Below are positions 37,170 to 50,565 of a DNA stretch of 64,000 nt, piece by piece. The notes beneath the pieces were generated by a model. It worked only from the letters and a program-made list of their open reading frames with translations. It did not search any database and was not told where the DNA came from. The stretch comes from Congeria kusceri (taxonomy: Eukaryota > Mollusca > Bivalvia > Myida > Dreissenidae): contig CM051033.1 in assembly GCA_027627225.1 (NCBI GenBank), forward strand, positions 51,427,516 to 51,491,515, read 5' to 3'. A program made the position numbers and the translations under genes. The first letter of the stretch is position 1, and each line of letters opens with the position of its first letter.

Positions 37170-38985
37170 TTAGTTGCGAATGTCAACTACCCAGTTTCAT
37201 CTATTTTATCGTTTAAAATCATTGTTTTTCTTTTATACGCGTTTTGTTGTTTCATGTTTTGATTTATCCAGATATTTCTGCAGCTAATGGGAATTGTGAC
37301 ATTTTCAAAACATCACATAATCTGTGAAAAGCAATTTTTAAGGCAATATCGGACTTCAGCCTTTAACGTTCACATTAAATATTATTTATCCGCTTGTACG
37401 GAAACAAATTTGGTCGAAATTCAGCAAAACATTGTCGTTAAAAAATCACTAAATAGGTCGCGTAAATGTGTTCGCAGAATGAAAAGAATGGGAAGAATTG
37501 TTAATACATGAACTGGGGCTTATATTGAGTGACTGTAGAAATAGTTTTTAACAGGGTGATAACAGCTGGATAGCATCTTTCGTGGTATACACAGGTTCAA
37601 TAATTATATTTGATATCCAAGATCCACAAATAAACAGATCTCTGTTGATATATATGTACTTATCGTGCAGCAATGCGTACAGGTACAATTCAACGATGTT
37701 GTTCCTCCTTTTTTTGGAATCGGAAATGTTATTAAAATGTTATTATATTGGTTACAATATACTGATTCCAAACCTTATGTAATTTAATGTAAAATAAATG
37801 CAACATTTTGCACATAGGGACCCTTATAACCAGACCTTTTCTTAAAGAGCATTCTAAGCTGAATTGATTTCAGCAATAAAAACGGGAGGTCACATATTAT
37901 GTATTATGTAAGAAAGAACCCGACACTAAACAAGTTTGACTGTTTTATCACCATCTTCTTAGCGGCTACTTTCTTGTTGAATGTAACCCGCCTCAGTGCA
38001 AGTGTCATACTGTAGCCTCCAATCTTAAAACATATCAGTGATTTATTTGTGCATACCAATGCATACCCTACCAACATCTCCACAAAAGAATATCAAAGCA
38101 AGTGTCTAAACATAAAACATGTCTTCAAGTTAAACTTGTTTATTTATTTAGAGAGTACAGCCCTACATGCCTTATTTATTTAGTGTGTTTTGACCTATAG
38201 GCCTAACTAGACAGTTATTTTCAGGCTTTGTATATAGACAGTTAAAGCCATTTTCAGGCTTTCTATAAAATATATTTTTATTTCGATATAGTACTTCAGA
38301 CAATAACCAAAATATTGTAATATTGATAACACAGACGGTACTGTTTATAAAATTACTATAATATGTGACATTGTCGAAACCATGCAAGGTTTAAAGCAGA
38401 TCGTTATGTTTGTTCTTAACTAAAGTCTCTTAAAAAAATGACGCAATGGAAATTGGTCGTAGTTAAGACAAATTAACTTAACTGAATTGTGTTTGTTTAC
38501 ATCACTGGACACTATGGCAACATATTTCCAAAAACATATTGTGACGTCATTTGCATTTTCAATTATATCAAATATCTCTCCTTTTGCTTAACAAGACTTG
38601 AACATCCATAGAAATTTAAATTATTTTAAAGCTTAGTCGTAAAGCTTAAATCTTAAAGCAGCAGTCCAGAAAAATGTTAATAAAATAAAACGTTGCAGAA
38701 ATCGTTTCTAATTGACATCTTACCGATCACAATACAAAAAAACGCATTGAAATCGATAAAATAATAACGTTTCGATATAGTTTTATCGTATAATTATGCA
38801 ATAGCTGGTAATTACTCTGAAGTAACCAGCATGTACATTAGTGTATATTCCGTTCGTACCAAACTTTTTCCAGCATAGATATATTAAATGCCTTTCGTAA
38901 ATAAGAAACAGTTTTCAATCGAATAAACGTCATTAACGTTCATTAGAACTAATGTCAATTTAGGATATATTATAGGCAGTTGGTA
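37170..38985. other. AT-rich sequence without recognised gene
   Basis: No exon, domain or structured repeat recognised. It is repeated at 58084-59899. Confidence 0.4.
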
Positions 38986-38991
38986 TAGTAA

Positions 38992-39066
38992 ATATTGCAC
39001 CCCGAGGAGAGTTATGTCAACCGAGGTTGAAGGCCGAGGTTGACATTACTCTTCGACGGGGCAATA
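38992..39066. repeat. Imperfect hairpin repeat
   Basis: Inverted halves aatattgcaccccgagga…tgtcaacc and ggttgaca…cggggcaatattt fold back on a short cgaggttgaaggccgagg centre. A second hairpin, aataatatcaaccc…gggttgatattatt, lies at 39211-39280. Probably the ends or core of short fold-back elements. Both are repeated about 20.9 kb downstream. Confidence 0.6.
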
Positions 39067-39299
39067 TTTGCTTTACCCCTCAACATGTCTGTGATATGTA
39101 TTTTATTATACCGAACAAAAACACTGTAATTCAAAGAACAAACTAGTCGTACATTGTAAACTAAAGTTTATTGTTGGAAAATCAAGCGCTCATCGACATT
39201 GACGTGGTATGATAAAAAATAATATCAACCCGGGAAATGTTATTTCAATCGATATGACTTTTCGAGGGTTGATATTATTTATATCACCCTCTCAGCCAT

Positions 39300-40130
39300 G
39301 TGTTATTTATATATTATATTCTATGGACTGCGGCTTTAAATATACGAATCTCCGAATGCCAATTTAGGGTACAAGTAGCATCTCTAGTTTTAAACTATAA
39401 AATACTGCTAATTAATATGGTTCGTAGTTTACAGAAATCATGGCAGTATAACTTTACTGGTTGGCGTGTAGTATCCGTGATTTTTTAGTAGTTTTTTTCT
39501 CTATTTTCACTCGCGTTAGTAATACTTTTAAAGAAAAGCTTAATTGTTGCAGTACAACGTTTGATTCCATCTGTTTACGAGGATGTGAATATCTTGTCAT
39601 GACGTCATATGTTTTTCCATATAAGGGGCTCCAAAGGGGTAATTAATAAGCATTACTTGAAGCAATAAAAACTAGTATTATCTTTGTTTTTTCCCTTTCT
39701 ATTCAAAATGCGAATTTTGTGCTTCACACATCGAGATTTCATTTTTTCTATATTATTCTCCATTATATTACGTATGTCATAATGATACAATATTATTACA
39801 TTCTATGCAATATTTAGCGATGATAGTGCGACTACTAACACAAGTGAATGCCGGAAAAAAATGAATGGTCCTTTCATTCCCCCTTTGGCGCTCCTTAAAA
39901 GAGTGCCGATGGTAAATGGGAGATAACCATGTTATTATCGAAGCAGACGCCTCCCTCGTATTGAAATTATCTCAAAATCGTCCAGAAATCAACCGTTTAA
40001 TTGTGTAAACATTTTAAAATTGCAATTCTTTGTTTATATTTAGTTTTAATACATTTTTTGATATTTCAATTCTTAATTTATTTTAGAAAATCTATTTCAC
40101 GAAAAATGCGTGTTGAATATATGGATGGTG
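39300..40130. other. AT-rich sequence without recognised gene
   Basis: Nothing recognised apart from homopolymer runs. Repeated at 60214-61044. Confidence 0.4.
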
Positions 40131-40154
40131 GTGTTTGAATACTAAAATGGCTGC

Positions 40155-40275
40155 TTTGTGTGAAGAGCCCAGTGATCACCCGTGGTAAACCGAATATAGG
40201 GAAGTACAAGATAAAAATAGGTGTCCAATTAAAGATTTATGCGCATGCGCAAAGACGTGCGCATGAATATCCGCG
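40155..40275 (+). promoter_or_regulatory. Possible promoter-type cluster (AAAATGGC and NRF1-like sites)
   Basis: Contains aaaatggctgc (a YY1-like AANATGGC, just upstream at 40143) and the perfect palindrome tgcgcatgcgca followed by a second gtgcgcatg, resembling NRF1 sites. No downstream gene can be assigned, so this is only a candidate. Copy near 61069-61189. Confidence 0.25.
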
Positions 40276-40759
40276 AGGAGTTAAGTTGTTTTTAGACTTT
40301 TTTTTAACAAAAATGTAAATATCTTGAAAAAAAATGATGTTTTGGAGACTTAAACTTATTCTGCGTACGGAACAGTTGCTAGGTGATGTGTGTAAAGTCA
40401 ATATTCAATGCTCGAGAGTTTTTACTGCCTATCAATCATTAACTTCTTTGCTTTTTGGGGGGGAAAAAATAGCAGTTTTTGCTTACATGTATATTCTTTT
40501 CTTGCCAGAAATCTCTTTTTTCTATGGCCTTTGATATATTTAAGAAACAGTTGCTTTGTTGGGAGGCGTTTAAAAATTGTACATGCAGACCAATATACTT
40601 TAAACTGTGTGGTGAATATGCAGCGAACAAAAAACAGTTAAAGAATAAAAAGTTATATTTCATCTCCCCTCCTAGATATGTTTCGAGGTGCAAGCGGAAA
40701 CCAACCATATATTTTTTTGGCCTAAGCATGCATTCTTATAACGAAGAAATATACTGAAG

Positions 40760-43370
40760 AAATAATGACTCATTGCGTAGTGACAGTTGATCACACATGA
40801 CTCAATAAATAACTTTTACCACGCTAAATACATTCAAAATGCACATTAATATGCTAAAATAAATCCTATATTATCGGCATAAACTTAGATATATGTATTG
40901 TTAAAATCCATTGGTGCATAAAACCAACAAACTGCTGTTACCGGTATTACGCAGATTCACATATACTTTGCAGATTTAATAATAATACACCATTCTGGGT
41001 ACACTAGCGATTCGAAAAATAAATCTATCATACGGAGCATACCGGAGATATTCTATGTATCACGATTGAAGAATACACATGAATTATTATTATTAAGGAC
41101 GAAGTGAAACGACTAGGAATTAGTGTGAAACGGTTGTATCTGTCATATTTGTAGATCTGTATCAGATACAATAGGTACACGCTCAAATTGTTTGTGTTTA
41201 AATTGCCTCAATGTCACAAACAATAAACCAGTTGACATTGTACACGGCATTCTTAGTGGTGTTTAGCCTTCGCTCATTTTACTGACCTATTTATAATAGG
41301 TCCCAGCATCCCTGCATAATTTACTATTAGAGGCACATCGAAAGTTATAACGAATTTTGAATCATGGCTGCAATGTCCAGCTATTTATTGTTTACTAAAA
41401 TGGGGCGTTGTTAGCTAGCCATTTTATGTCAGACAGGCGCAGTTACGTCATTTGGAGTTATGGGGAATAAGAAACTACTGCTAATATCTAATACTAGTAT
41501 ATGAATGTATAAATCATTTTATTGCAGAAACCAAAAATAATTATGTTGCGCGATAACTACCGTGCAACGTGACATAAGAAAGCTGATAAACAGAGAAAGC
41601 ATGTGTAAGTTATTGTGATGTTTCAACAGAGAATTTTAGACACATTTTTTAGGCCGCATTGGTCCCCCCACGCACCCATGAACAGCCGCCTAAACCGGGG
41701 ATACTCAAAATAAAACAGCTAAACAATCCCAAATTAACTCAGCTGGAATCATCTAGCATATAAAATAAGGTTTAAAAAAATGTTTTAAAATAAAGAAAAC
41801 TACAAATATCCATGCATTAAGTGTAATTACTGAAATCAAATGCGCCATGTGGTTCGCACTAATGGTTTAATACTAGAACGCAACTGTCTTATCGTTGATT
41901 TAACATATGGTACAGAATTATCAAAAAATTCTTAAGATCAGAAAACGCAAGACATGTCGTGTTGTTACGGAGCTCAGTGGGCTGGGACGTGTGCTCCATT
42001 CCCGAGTGTGGAGAAGGGTAATCTAACTGCTCGGCACGGGGTAGCAAATCTTTACCCGGGTACCGGGGCTAAATGGTATTTAACCTTTATTACAGCTTTT
42101 GCATAATTTGAAGACGACGTTATGTTAATGTTGACACAGTTTTTGGACATCGTTATATATTTCTACTACATTAGAATACCTAAAGGCTAGTCAATTATAT
42201 TTATATTCCAAATTACTATATAGTTATAATCAAAGTTCCGACAGTAACAATTTCAAAAGCCTGCATAAGTACGCTTTAAGACACACATAAAAGAGTAAAT
42301 AACCAATCCGGGTACCCATGGTAATTCCGAGTCGGCTGCCATTCTACTAGTTTAATCCTTAGGCCTAAAACGTAAACGTTGAATAATGACAATTGTAAGA
42401 AATTCTTATCTTCAAGAAATTGAAATAGTGAAAAAAGGAAACAATACCATAGTTAATTTAGATCTACCTGATTAATAATTTACAATGAATACTGTAATTT
42501 AATTTAATTATTTATAGACGTTGGTTTCTTCCAATTATGTACAAATCACCATTAGAACTTTTTTGTTAACATTTTTCTTGTAAAACTATAAAATTCTCGA
42601 AGAAATCTGCAATTTTTAATTTGATTTTTTTTTTCGTGTATTAAAATCCAACTTTTCATATCAGCTCTCAGAATACTGGCGCAGAAAAAAATCCGCATAA
42701 TAGAATACAATCAGCTGACTAGTCACATGATTCGTAGTTTCAAAATGGCAGACGATCAAAACTTCCTGAATTGACACACCACAGGTAAAATCAATATCTT
42801 GTATCTCCAGTTCGTTGTCAACACAAATGTTTTCAGCATTTCAATAACAACATTCAATGGTATTCAATTGAATGCATGTACTTCGAATGGTACTTTATAA
42901 TTGTAAGAGTAAATTATTTGAGTAACTTTTACAGATTATCAAATACAATTGCAATGCTACTTCACACTCAACGGCGGTAAGTAACCACACTGGTCCACAG
43001 TAACTCGTCGCCGTCCTCAACTTGGTTCAAACCTTAATGTTTTTTTTGGTTTATTCCTTTGTGATTGATCTCAATGCTCTGACAGATAATCGAACAAGTT
43101 AATTGCATCAAACATTTTGCAAAATGTCCATCATTGGTGAAGCAATTTTTTTTTTGTAAGAGCAGCATAATTGAAGAGTGTTGTTATAAGTATTAAGTAA
43201 AATCATATACAAACATATCTAAACAGATTCTTTTTATGCTTCATTACAGTGGTATTTACCTAAATTAAAACAAAATTGGTTATTAGATTCGGGTATCTGA
43301 ATATCTGTATCTATTATGTTCATATACAGCGTAATGCCAATTCTGGCATATGACGCTGGTGGTGGAGTCG
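40760..43370. other. AT-rich sequence without recognised gene
   Basis: I find no exon that I can support. A short sequence near 42743 (aaaatggcagacgatc) followed by a gtaaaa donor at about 42785 could be a first exon, but its frame stops after nine codons. The part to 43086 is repeated at 61674-64000. Confidence 0.35.
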
Positions 43371-43373
43371 CCT

Positions 43374-43694
43374 TTATTGGCGTTGTTCAAGGGCTTCTTT
43401 GAAACCCTCGACTATTTTTGCACTGGTGACACTTTCACTCAGGGTGTCCCAGTCCTGCACTGCTTTTAGGAAAAAATAAGTTTTGCAATTCACGGTATTT
43501 GCGCTTCTTATCTGAATGGTTGGTGGTATATTTTCTACAATGCTTGATTGTATAGAGTCTTTGTTTATGGCCGTGACCATACCCCTAATGAATTTAAAGA
43601 GGAAGACTAGTCTTGCCTGCTTGCGGCGTGCTTGGACAAGTATGTGGTTGGGCTGGCGGGCGGCGGGTGGCGTCAAACTGGGGTTTTCGCTCAA
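43374..43694 (-). pseudogene. C-terminal fragment of a LINE-type retrotransposon ORF
   Basis: The frame ends with the tail pattern common to non-LTR retrotransposon polyproteins: basic RRKQARLVFLFKFIRGMV, then KTYFFLKAVQDWDTLSESV and a final FKEALEQ. The corresponding family pattern is F-Y-K-I…SFFPRTI-D-W-N-L-P. The reverse transcriptase core is absent and the 5' side runs into the ~140-bp tandem repeat, so this is a 5'-truncated or broken copy. The Met shown as start is not meaningful. Confidence 0.68.
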
Positions 43695-44100
43695 TAACTC
43701 CAGAACGAATTGAGGTATGGTATGTAGATACCTATAACAAGACCTCGCTTGGGATTGGGGTGGGTGGGGTAAAGGTCACTGTTGCTTAAAATAGAAAAAC
43801 TGCTTTATAACTTAAAAACGAACTGAGATATTGTAATTAAACTTCATATGTAGATACCTTGTCTTGAGACCTTGCGTGGGATTGCATATGGAGTGGGTGA
43901 GGTCATGGTCGCTATTATTAAAAATAGAAAAATGTTTTCCGCTTAAACTTGAGAACGAATTGAGATATTGTAGTGAAACATCGTATGTAGATACCTTATA
44001 TCAAGACCTCTGTTGGGATTCTATATGGGGTGGGTAACTTTACTAAAACTAGAAAAATGGTTTTTGCTTAATGGCTCGAGAACGAATTTAGGTTTCGTGT
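43690..44100. repeat. ~140-bp tandem repeat, inverted relative to 25830-26560
   Basis: About three units in reverse orientation: ctcgagaacgaattgaggta, tatgtagataccttatatca, agacctcgcttgggatt, ggggtgggtgaggtaaaggt. It directly abuts the LINE fragment, suggesting that the tandem repeat is linked to that element's insertions. Confidence 0.85.
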
Positions 44101-44855
44101 TCATAGCCATATCTGTATTATATATCATATAATATACTATATATATATCACCTTGCATCCTTTGCATTATTAGTGTGCTGACTTAAACAAATTTGGATTT
44201 TGTGGAATTTCCATGTGTCTTGTTTTTCATTTAACAGGGTCCGGTAAAAGTGATATATTATTATTTAACAGGTCCCAGTAAAAGGGACCCATTCCATATA
44301 CCAAATATGGTTAATTTTCCCAATTGGAATGAATGATTTTTTTCCATATTTGAAGCGACAAAATCGTAAATTAATAGGAACACAATCCTAAATTAATAGG
44401 AAATGTGAATCTAAGTTGTAAATCTTGACTCATCCAGGCATGTAGGTAGCTCAAGAACATTGGGGCAGCTGAAGGGGTGGGTTTGAGAGGGGTTTCCCCT
44501 CCGGACAATTTTTTTTTAAATTTCCATGTAATGCACAGCTTTTCCTGCATTTGTTTCTTCTAAAAGTGGTTATTCAAGATACACAGTTTGGTAATGTATT
44601 TCATTTTTCTCCATGTCAAGATAAATTCATAAATGTAATAAATACTCAGGGTTACAATGGTATTTATGTAGATATCTTATAGCATGTAACAACTTAAAAA
44701 AAGCAACAATCTGATAGCAATGTAACCAAGATAGGTATCAAACCACTGGACATTAAATGATCTTTGCTCGCGGTTTTTGATGCCAAATGATCATTTAGGA
44801 AATTTAAAATGTCGAGGTTGGTTTGGAACATACATTGTAAAGTTCTCCAGATGTA

Positions 44856-45152
44856 ATGCACCTATCAATACTTTCCCCGATGAGGGAGCGGTGGGCATAT
44901 ACAGGACTTTACACTGAAAGCGATTCCCGACAGGCGGGAATTTGACACGCCGAATGATTCCGGGTCCCGGGAAATATACTTTCCTTTGGGCGGATTTTGG
45001 ATCCCGGTAATATTGGCCTCCAGTCATTTGATACACCAAGCATCTCCCTCTATGGGGATTTAGACAAAAATGCTTGGCTCTAGGGTGGGGAATTACACCC
45101 CGAAAAATAAAATTAGTCGAATTCCCCTGGGGGAAAATATTGATAGGTGCAT
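44856..45152. mobile_element. MITE with ATGCACCTATCAATA inverted ends
   Basis: Starts atgcacctatcaatactttcccc and ends ggggaaaatattgataggtgcat, inverted repeats of about 23 bp with one or two mismatches, enclosing about 250 bp of GC-richer sequence. No target-site duplication is obvious. The open frame at 44791-45039 (minus) runs through it and is probably not a gene. Confidence 0.78.
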
Positions 45153-45159
45153 AAGAGAG

Positions 45160-45785
45160 AAACAGTAGAATAGCTGCATGTTAATTTTAATAAAAGGATA
45201 ACTTTGGTAATTGCCTCATGTTTCAATTAGAGTTAGAGCAGTAATTGTCAATTCCCAATGCATAACTTGGTATTTTGCCTCGTGTTTCTATTACAGTAAA
45301 AGCAGTTATCCGCGGATTCTGAAAAGCTTCCTGACACTTTGTGAACTGGTTTATTGATCAGGATCGCGGTCTCATGTCTATTGCAGCCGCGGGCCTAGTT
45401 TCTTAACAGCTGCAGACCAGTGAGAAATCTGCTTTAAGTAAATTAAATGATGATTTTCAAAAATATTGTAGCTGTGGCTCCTGTGGCCTCTGCTCCTACG
45501 CGCCTGTTATCTTTTATCCTATTACTAAAGTCGAAATGATCGAATAACAACACATTGTATAAACTATAGCTTTTTTTCGCTACTTTTAGCACAGGTTTGT
45601 TCGATTTTTCGATTATTTTAAGAACGCTACTGTATTATTTCCATGTGACGTCATACCAAATGATGACGTTTGTAGTAAACAACAAACCATGTGTTAAAAC
45701 TGGGAACCCAACATTATTTTGTATATTTTTGACATACTTTCACGCCGTTTACATGTTTTATGAGCATAACATAATAGGATAAATA
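45160..45785. other. Sequence without recognised gene
   Basis: Nothing recognised. Confidence 0.4.
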
Positions 45786-45904
45786 GAATATCAGGTGAGT
45801 GTTGGATAAAGATGAAGTATATCATGCTCGGCACGAAACATTTGAGTGCTCGGCAAGCCTCGCATGATACACTTCATCTTTATCCTACACTCACCTAATA
45901 TTCT
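45786..45904. repeat. Hairpin-forming inverted repeat
   Basis: Arms of about 45 bp, agaatatcaggtgagtgttg…atcatgc and gcatgat…cactcacctaatattct, surround a short ctcggcacg/ctcggcaag centre. Probably a small fold-back element. Confidence 0.8.
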
Positions 45905-45909
45905 CTATG

Positions 45910-47130
45910 TATTGTTATAGATAAACACCATCAAACTACCAAGTTTGACCAATATATCACGTAATGCTAAGTAATTGGATAATTAAAGTACTATATTAAA
46001 TATTTCCCAATTAGCAAGATAACACTACACAAAATTCCCAATTTGATAGGTACCAGACCCATTCCTAAGCAGTGAAAAAATCGCTCAATTATTGTATTTA
46101 AAGTGTAACATAAGTAATATACACTTGCATTTTTACCGACTGTAGTTCAGGTTTCGACTCAAAATACAAATATCAGTCTATAGACAAAACACAGCGACAA
46201 CCTACACAAGATCCATGCCTTTCCTGAACCACTGTACTTACACCAGCAATACAAATTGTCACAAACAGAAAAGTCATTCCGAGGACCGGCCAAAAACATG
46301 CTGTACAGCATCCAAAGCCCGAAACACACAACAAATTCAACGATTCACAAATTCAATATAACCCGGTCAGTCTCGGACCGAAAACAAACAAGTAAGCACT
46401 TCAAAAACACTTGGCCTAGTTAACAGTTAAGCGTGTTTTCTCAATGTGATGTACCAATGTCTTTATTTAATCTTGATACCACCCAGTAAAGATTTATTAC
46501 ACGACCCTCGCAATTGAAACACTACACTGACCACAACGACAGGACCTCACCATGCAACAATTGTGAACCGTTGTCCCCATACTGGAAATCATAACACATT
46601 CAAATCTTTAAATCTACCAAACTAAACATGTTAGCCTGCCAAATCGAAGACAAATACAACACTTACACACAGATGTAGACGAAACTTATTCTATCTGAGT
46701 ATTAAAGAATAGTAATCAAATGCGATCATGAGGTCCTTGCCCCGCATACAAAGTTAAACATTATAAAATACCTGGATTTTCAACCTGTCTTAGAAAATAA
46801 AGTTTACATACCACTATTTCTCCAATGATAACCTCTACCTAGCGCTCTAAGCAGTCCGATTGGATTTTGTCTAATTTTGTCTTTGAATTAAACATCGAAA
46901 TATTTCACTAGCAACATTACCTTAGACTTCGTTTGAAACTTTATTGACCTAACTTTGCTGCGAATAAAAAACCTCCAGTGATAAACCATGCCGTCTAACG
47001 TTTATATATCCATACAGAACCATGCAATTCACGAGGTATTTTCCCGCACAAAAAGCATAACGAATAATTCCGTACAATACCGAATACTATAAATAGAAAC
47101 CATTTAGAAACTTGAATAATTTTATTTCAT
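45910..47130. other. AT-rich sequence without recognised gene
   Basis: Nothing recognised. Confidence 0.4.
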
Positions 47131-47137
47131 TATGATT

Positions 47138-47500
47138 TTAAGACCATTTCCAGCTAAAGCTACCTCGTTTGAAAACTTGAAATTTGCTTTTGTCAACAAT
47201 AACTGTTAGTTTATATGCTTCGCAAAAGTTTGATAAAATGTTCAGTTGTTTTTGTAATCCGATTATAGTATCCGATATAAGTGCAATATTATCAGCAAAC
47301 ATGAGCAAGACTATTTGCACGTAGTTGGAGAACATTTGTATACCACGTATTTAGTTATTTTCTAGTGATGTGCATAATTCAATAATGAATAAGGAAAACA
47401 ATATTGGGCTTAAATTACAACATTGACTTAAACCAACTGGACAATCAAACTTCAGTAAGAAATAATACATGGTTTTCGGGTTTTCTTTACAAACACGGTT
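47138..47500 (-). pseudogene. Reverse transcriptase fragment of a LINE element
   Basis: Minus-strand frame showing the palm region of a non-LTR reverse transcriptase: QCCNLSPILFSLFI (family QG-LSPLLF), then after an in-frame TAA (47351-47353) VQIVLLMFADNIALIS, corresponding to the YADD box, and LQKQLNILSNFCEAYKL followed by DKSKFQVF. The second catalytic Asp of the box is Asn (FADN). The stop and mutated active site mark it as dead. The 5' and 3' parts are missing. Confidence 0.88.
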
Positions 47501-48694
47501 AATTGCATAGGCCTAATTAAGTTTGATTCTATAGATATTTCTTAATAAAATATGCCACCTTATCCAGGTAAATGGCTGCCTTTCTTACGTTATTCGTCGT
47601 TAATAACGTGACTTTTATCCAACTGGGCAAGATGCCGAGACGTTAGTGTTACGTCGTAGTAGATAGTGGATAACATGTTATTGTACACAGTCAGATTAAG
47701 CCGAAAATAAAGAAAGCCAAACATTCTACCGTTCAATCTCGTATTCATGCATTCAAAAGGCCCCTTTACAGCACGGGAATAATTATAGTGGAATTGCTGA
47801 CGATTTGGGTATGAAATAACTACAAATCTACATATAAATTTATGAAACTTTAATCCTTCACCATTATGATTGTATATTAGATATTTCGCAGCTTGATACT
47901 AAACTTAGTAATTCCTATGAGTTCACTAAACACTAAATAATACCATTCGTAGTTACTCATTCTGGATTGTGCAGTTTACCTGTGATTCAATAATATAACT
48001 TTCATACATATATGTAAATTTAAAATGAAACACATGATGTTTTTTCTCCGTTTTTTTAAAATTATATTTTATACATATATGAAGGAATACTACGCGATTA
48101 ATGTGTGGTAATGATACGGGGAAATAGCAAATGAAACTCAGACACGATCAATCGCTTATTAACTGTCTAGACATATACGTATATTGCTATCACCTGCGCT
48201 GTGAACAAAAATCGGTTTTCCTCGAAGGTAGCACAATGAAAACGGTATAGTGAATATGTGGTCATCGAATACCCAAATAAAACAATAAACAAACAGCTTT
48301 GCATTCATAGGTTTACCCAGTTCTCCTAAACTTTAAATACATTTCATTTTCTATTTTCGCCACATAGTTCGCAAATTAACGTCGCGAATGTAGTGAAAAT
48401 CAATATTTGCTAAGGACCAGTCTTGTTAAACAACAGGTACGTGTCGTTACGTGCGACGGTATTTATAGAATAGTGTAAGCTACTAATAAACGTATTAAAA
48501 TAATCTACCCCTACACGCACAGCTTCGGTTTTGAGTGCTATCAGTGTGGGATATAAATCATAAGAGCATGATTATTGCATTTCAAACTAAAAGGGACTAT
48601 GCCAGCGAAAAGAGCCTCAAAGGGGTAATTTCTAAAAAAAACAACATAACACATTTTAATTTTGTCATAACATAACGGTTAAAATAAGATATAT
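47501..48694. other. AT-rich sequence without recognised gene
   Basis: Nothing recognised up to the assembly gap. Confidence 0.4.
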
Positions 48695-48894
48695 NNNNNN
48701 NNNNNNNNNNNNNNNNNNNNNNNNNNNNNNNNNNNNNNNNNNNNNNNNNNNNNNNNNNNNNNNNNNNNNNNNNNNNNNNNNNNNNNNNNNNNNNNNNNNN
48801 NNNNNNNNNNNNNNNNNNNNNNNNNNNNNNNNNNNNNNNNNNNNNNNNNNNNNNNNNNNNNNNNNNNNNNNNNNNNNNNNNNNNNNNNNNNNNN
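48695..48894. other. Assembly gap (200 N)
   Basis: Exactly 200 undetermined bases, a round placeholder length, so the true distance is unknown. Confidence 0.99.
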
Positions 48895-49221
48895 GGTTTT
48901 AACGCATTTTAAGGGCCTCTGCAAATGTTAACGAACGAAAAATCATACATCTAGAGAAATAAAATCGAAACAATAAGATAATTGTCTATAAAATCATTCT
49001 TTATAGTATAGCGTAACTCAAATTTGCGCACCTTATGGCGAAATATAAATCGATTCAGCAAAAAAGCCTGGGCTGCAAAGGCACAGTGAATTTACTGATT
49101 AATAGACCTTTATCCCCTAAAAAAGACCGCTTTTTGTTCTGTTAACACACCACTATGCTATAATAAGAAATAATACAGAATACACCCACATGTTAAAAAG
49201 AAAAGAAAATGTGTGAGCCTT

Positions 49222-50085
49222 AATAAAGAGTGGTCTCCCTAGACTGGATTCCTACTTTTAAGACATATATAGGAACAATAAGTGTTTTCCCTAAGACTGG
49301 TTTTATTATACTTTCACAATTTGTGTAGAAATAATGATTAATGAGTGGTCTCCCAAGGACTGGTTTCATACTTTCGACTTAAATAGCAATAAGGAGTGGT
49401 CTCCCTAAGACTGGTTTCATACTTTCAAGACTTATATAGCAATAATTAGTGGTCTCCCTAAGACTGGTTTCATACTTTCAGGACTTATATAGCAATAATG
49501 AGTGGTCTCCATAAGACTGGTTTCACACTTTCAAGACTTATATAGCAAGAAGTAGTGGTCTCCCTAATACTGGTTTCAAACTTTCAAGGCTTATATAGCA
49601 ATCATGAGTGCTCTATCTAAATTGGTTTCATACTTCCAATACTTATATAGCAATAATAAGTGCTCTCCCTAAGACTTGTTTTATACTTTCATGACTTGTA
49701 TAGCAATAAGGAGTGGTCTCCCTAAGACTGGTTTCATACTTTCAAGGCTTATATAGCAATAATAAGTGCACTATCTAAGACTGGTTGCATACTTTCATGA
49801 CTTATATATCAATAAGGAGTGGTCTCCCTAAGACTGGTTTCATACTTTCAAGGCTTATATAGCAATCATGAGTGCTCTATCAAAGACTGGTTTCATACTT
49901 TCAAGACTTATATAGCAATAATAAGTGCACTATCTAAGACTGGTTTCATACTTTCAAGACTTATATAGCAATACGGAGTGGTCTCCCTAAAACTGGTTTC
50001 ATACTTTCAGGACTTAAATAGCAATAAGCAGCGGTCTCCCTAAGACTGGTTTCATACTTTCAGGACTTATATAGCAGTAACTAGA
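49222..50085. repeat. 53-bp tandem repeat, block 1
   Basis: About sixteen units with core agtggtctccctaagactgg, tttcatactttcaagactta and tatagcaata. Variants include 'gtgctctatctaa' units that recur in a pattern. There is no coding frame. Confidence 0.93.
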
Positions 50086-50565
50086 ATTGTCACAAGAGTG
50101 ACGAATATACCCCCACAATATGGCCTTGTCATAAAACTATGGCATCCATTTGAAAGAAATGCACCCAAAGAGAATGCTTTATTTCATGTTGTTATACTTA
50201 TGTACATGTACTTACAATAACTTAATTAATTTTTATGTCTTTCATGAAGTCTTTCATAAGCAAATTTCTGGAAACTGTGCTTTTAGTGATTTAAGTCTTT
50301 GTCAACAGTTTGTTTGTAACCAAAGCCAATCTTGACCTATATTGTATTATGTTACACCAATCTACCTAAAATAATTTAAATTTGTGATTCTGTTTATAAG
50401 TTATTGTCCGGAAACACTGATTTTAGGGAATTTAAATCCAAAATTCTCTGTCAACATTCAGTGGTTTGTAATTAAAGTTGAATGATGTTTTAACCTGTGT
50501 ATTAAAATTAATTAAATCTGTCACGCCTTTATGAGTTATCATTCAGCAATAGTGTATTGGGAAAA
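50086..50565. other. Sequence interrupting the 53-bp array
   Basis: Begins aattgtcacaagagtgacgaatatacccc, a type of sequence I associate with dispersed mollusc repeats. A second related-looking segment follows the array (51110-51840) and ends acacccgacgcacaatagac…aaggtgatcacaa. It looks as if the 53-bp units lie inside a larger dispersed element. Confidence 0.45.

Larger units (their letters stand above)
31119..43086 (+). repeat. Direct duplication, copy 1 (about 12 kb)
   Basis: Matches 52031-64000 base for base everywhere I compared, apart from two single-base length differences in short homopolymers (an A run near 31245 and a C run near 31727), which shift the offset from 20912 to 20914. 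The duplicated block starts inside a lectin exon, and its right limit is beyond the window in copy 2. Confidence 0.95.

Noticed and set aside
44791..45039. Possible 82-residue protein
   Set aside because: The frame lies across a MITE with inverted ends and has no known motif.
48679..48924. Frame crossing the N gap
   Set aside because: It consists almost entirely of undetermined bases.
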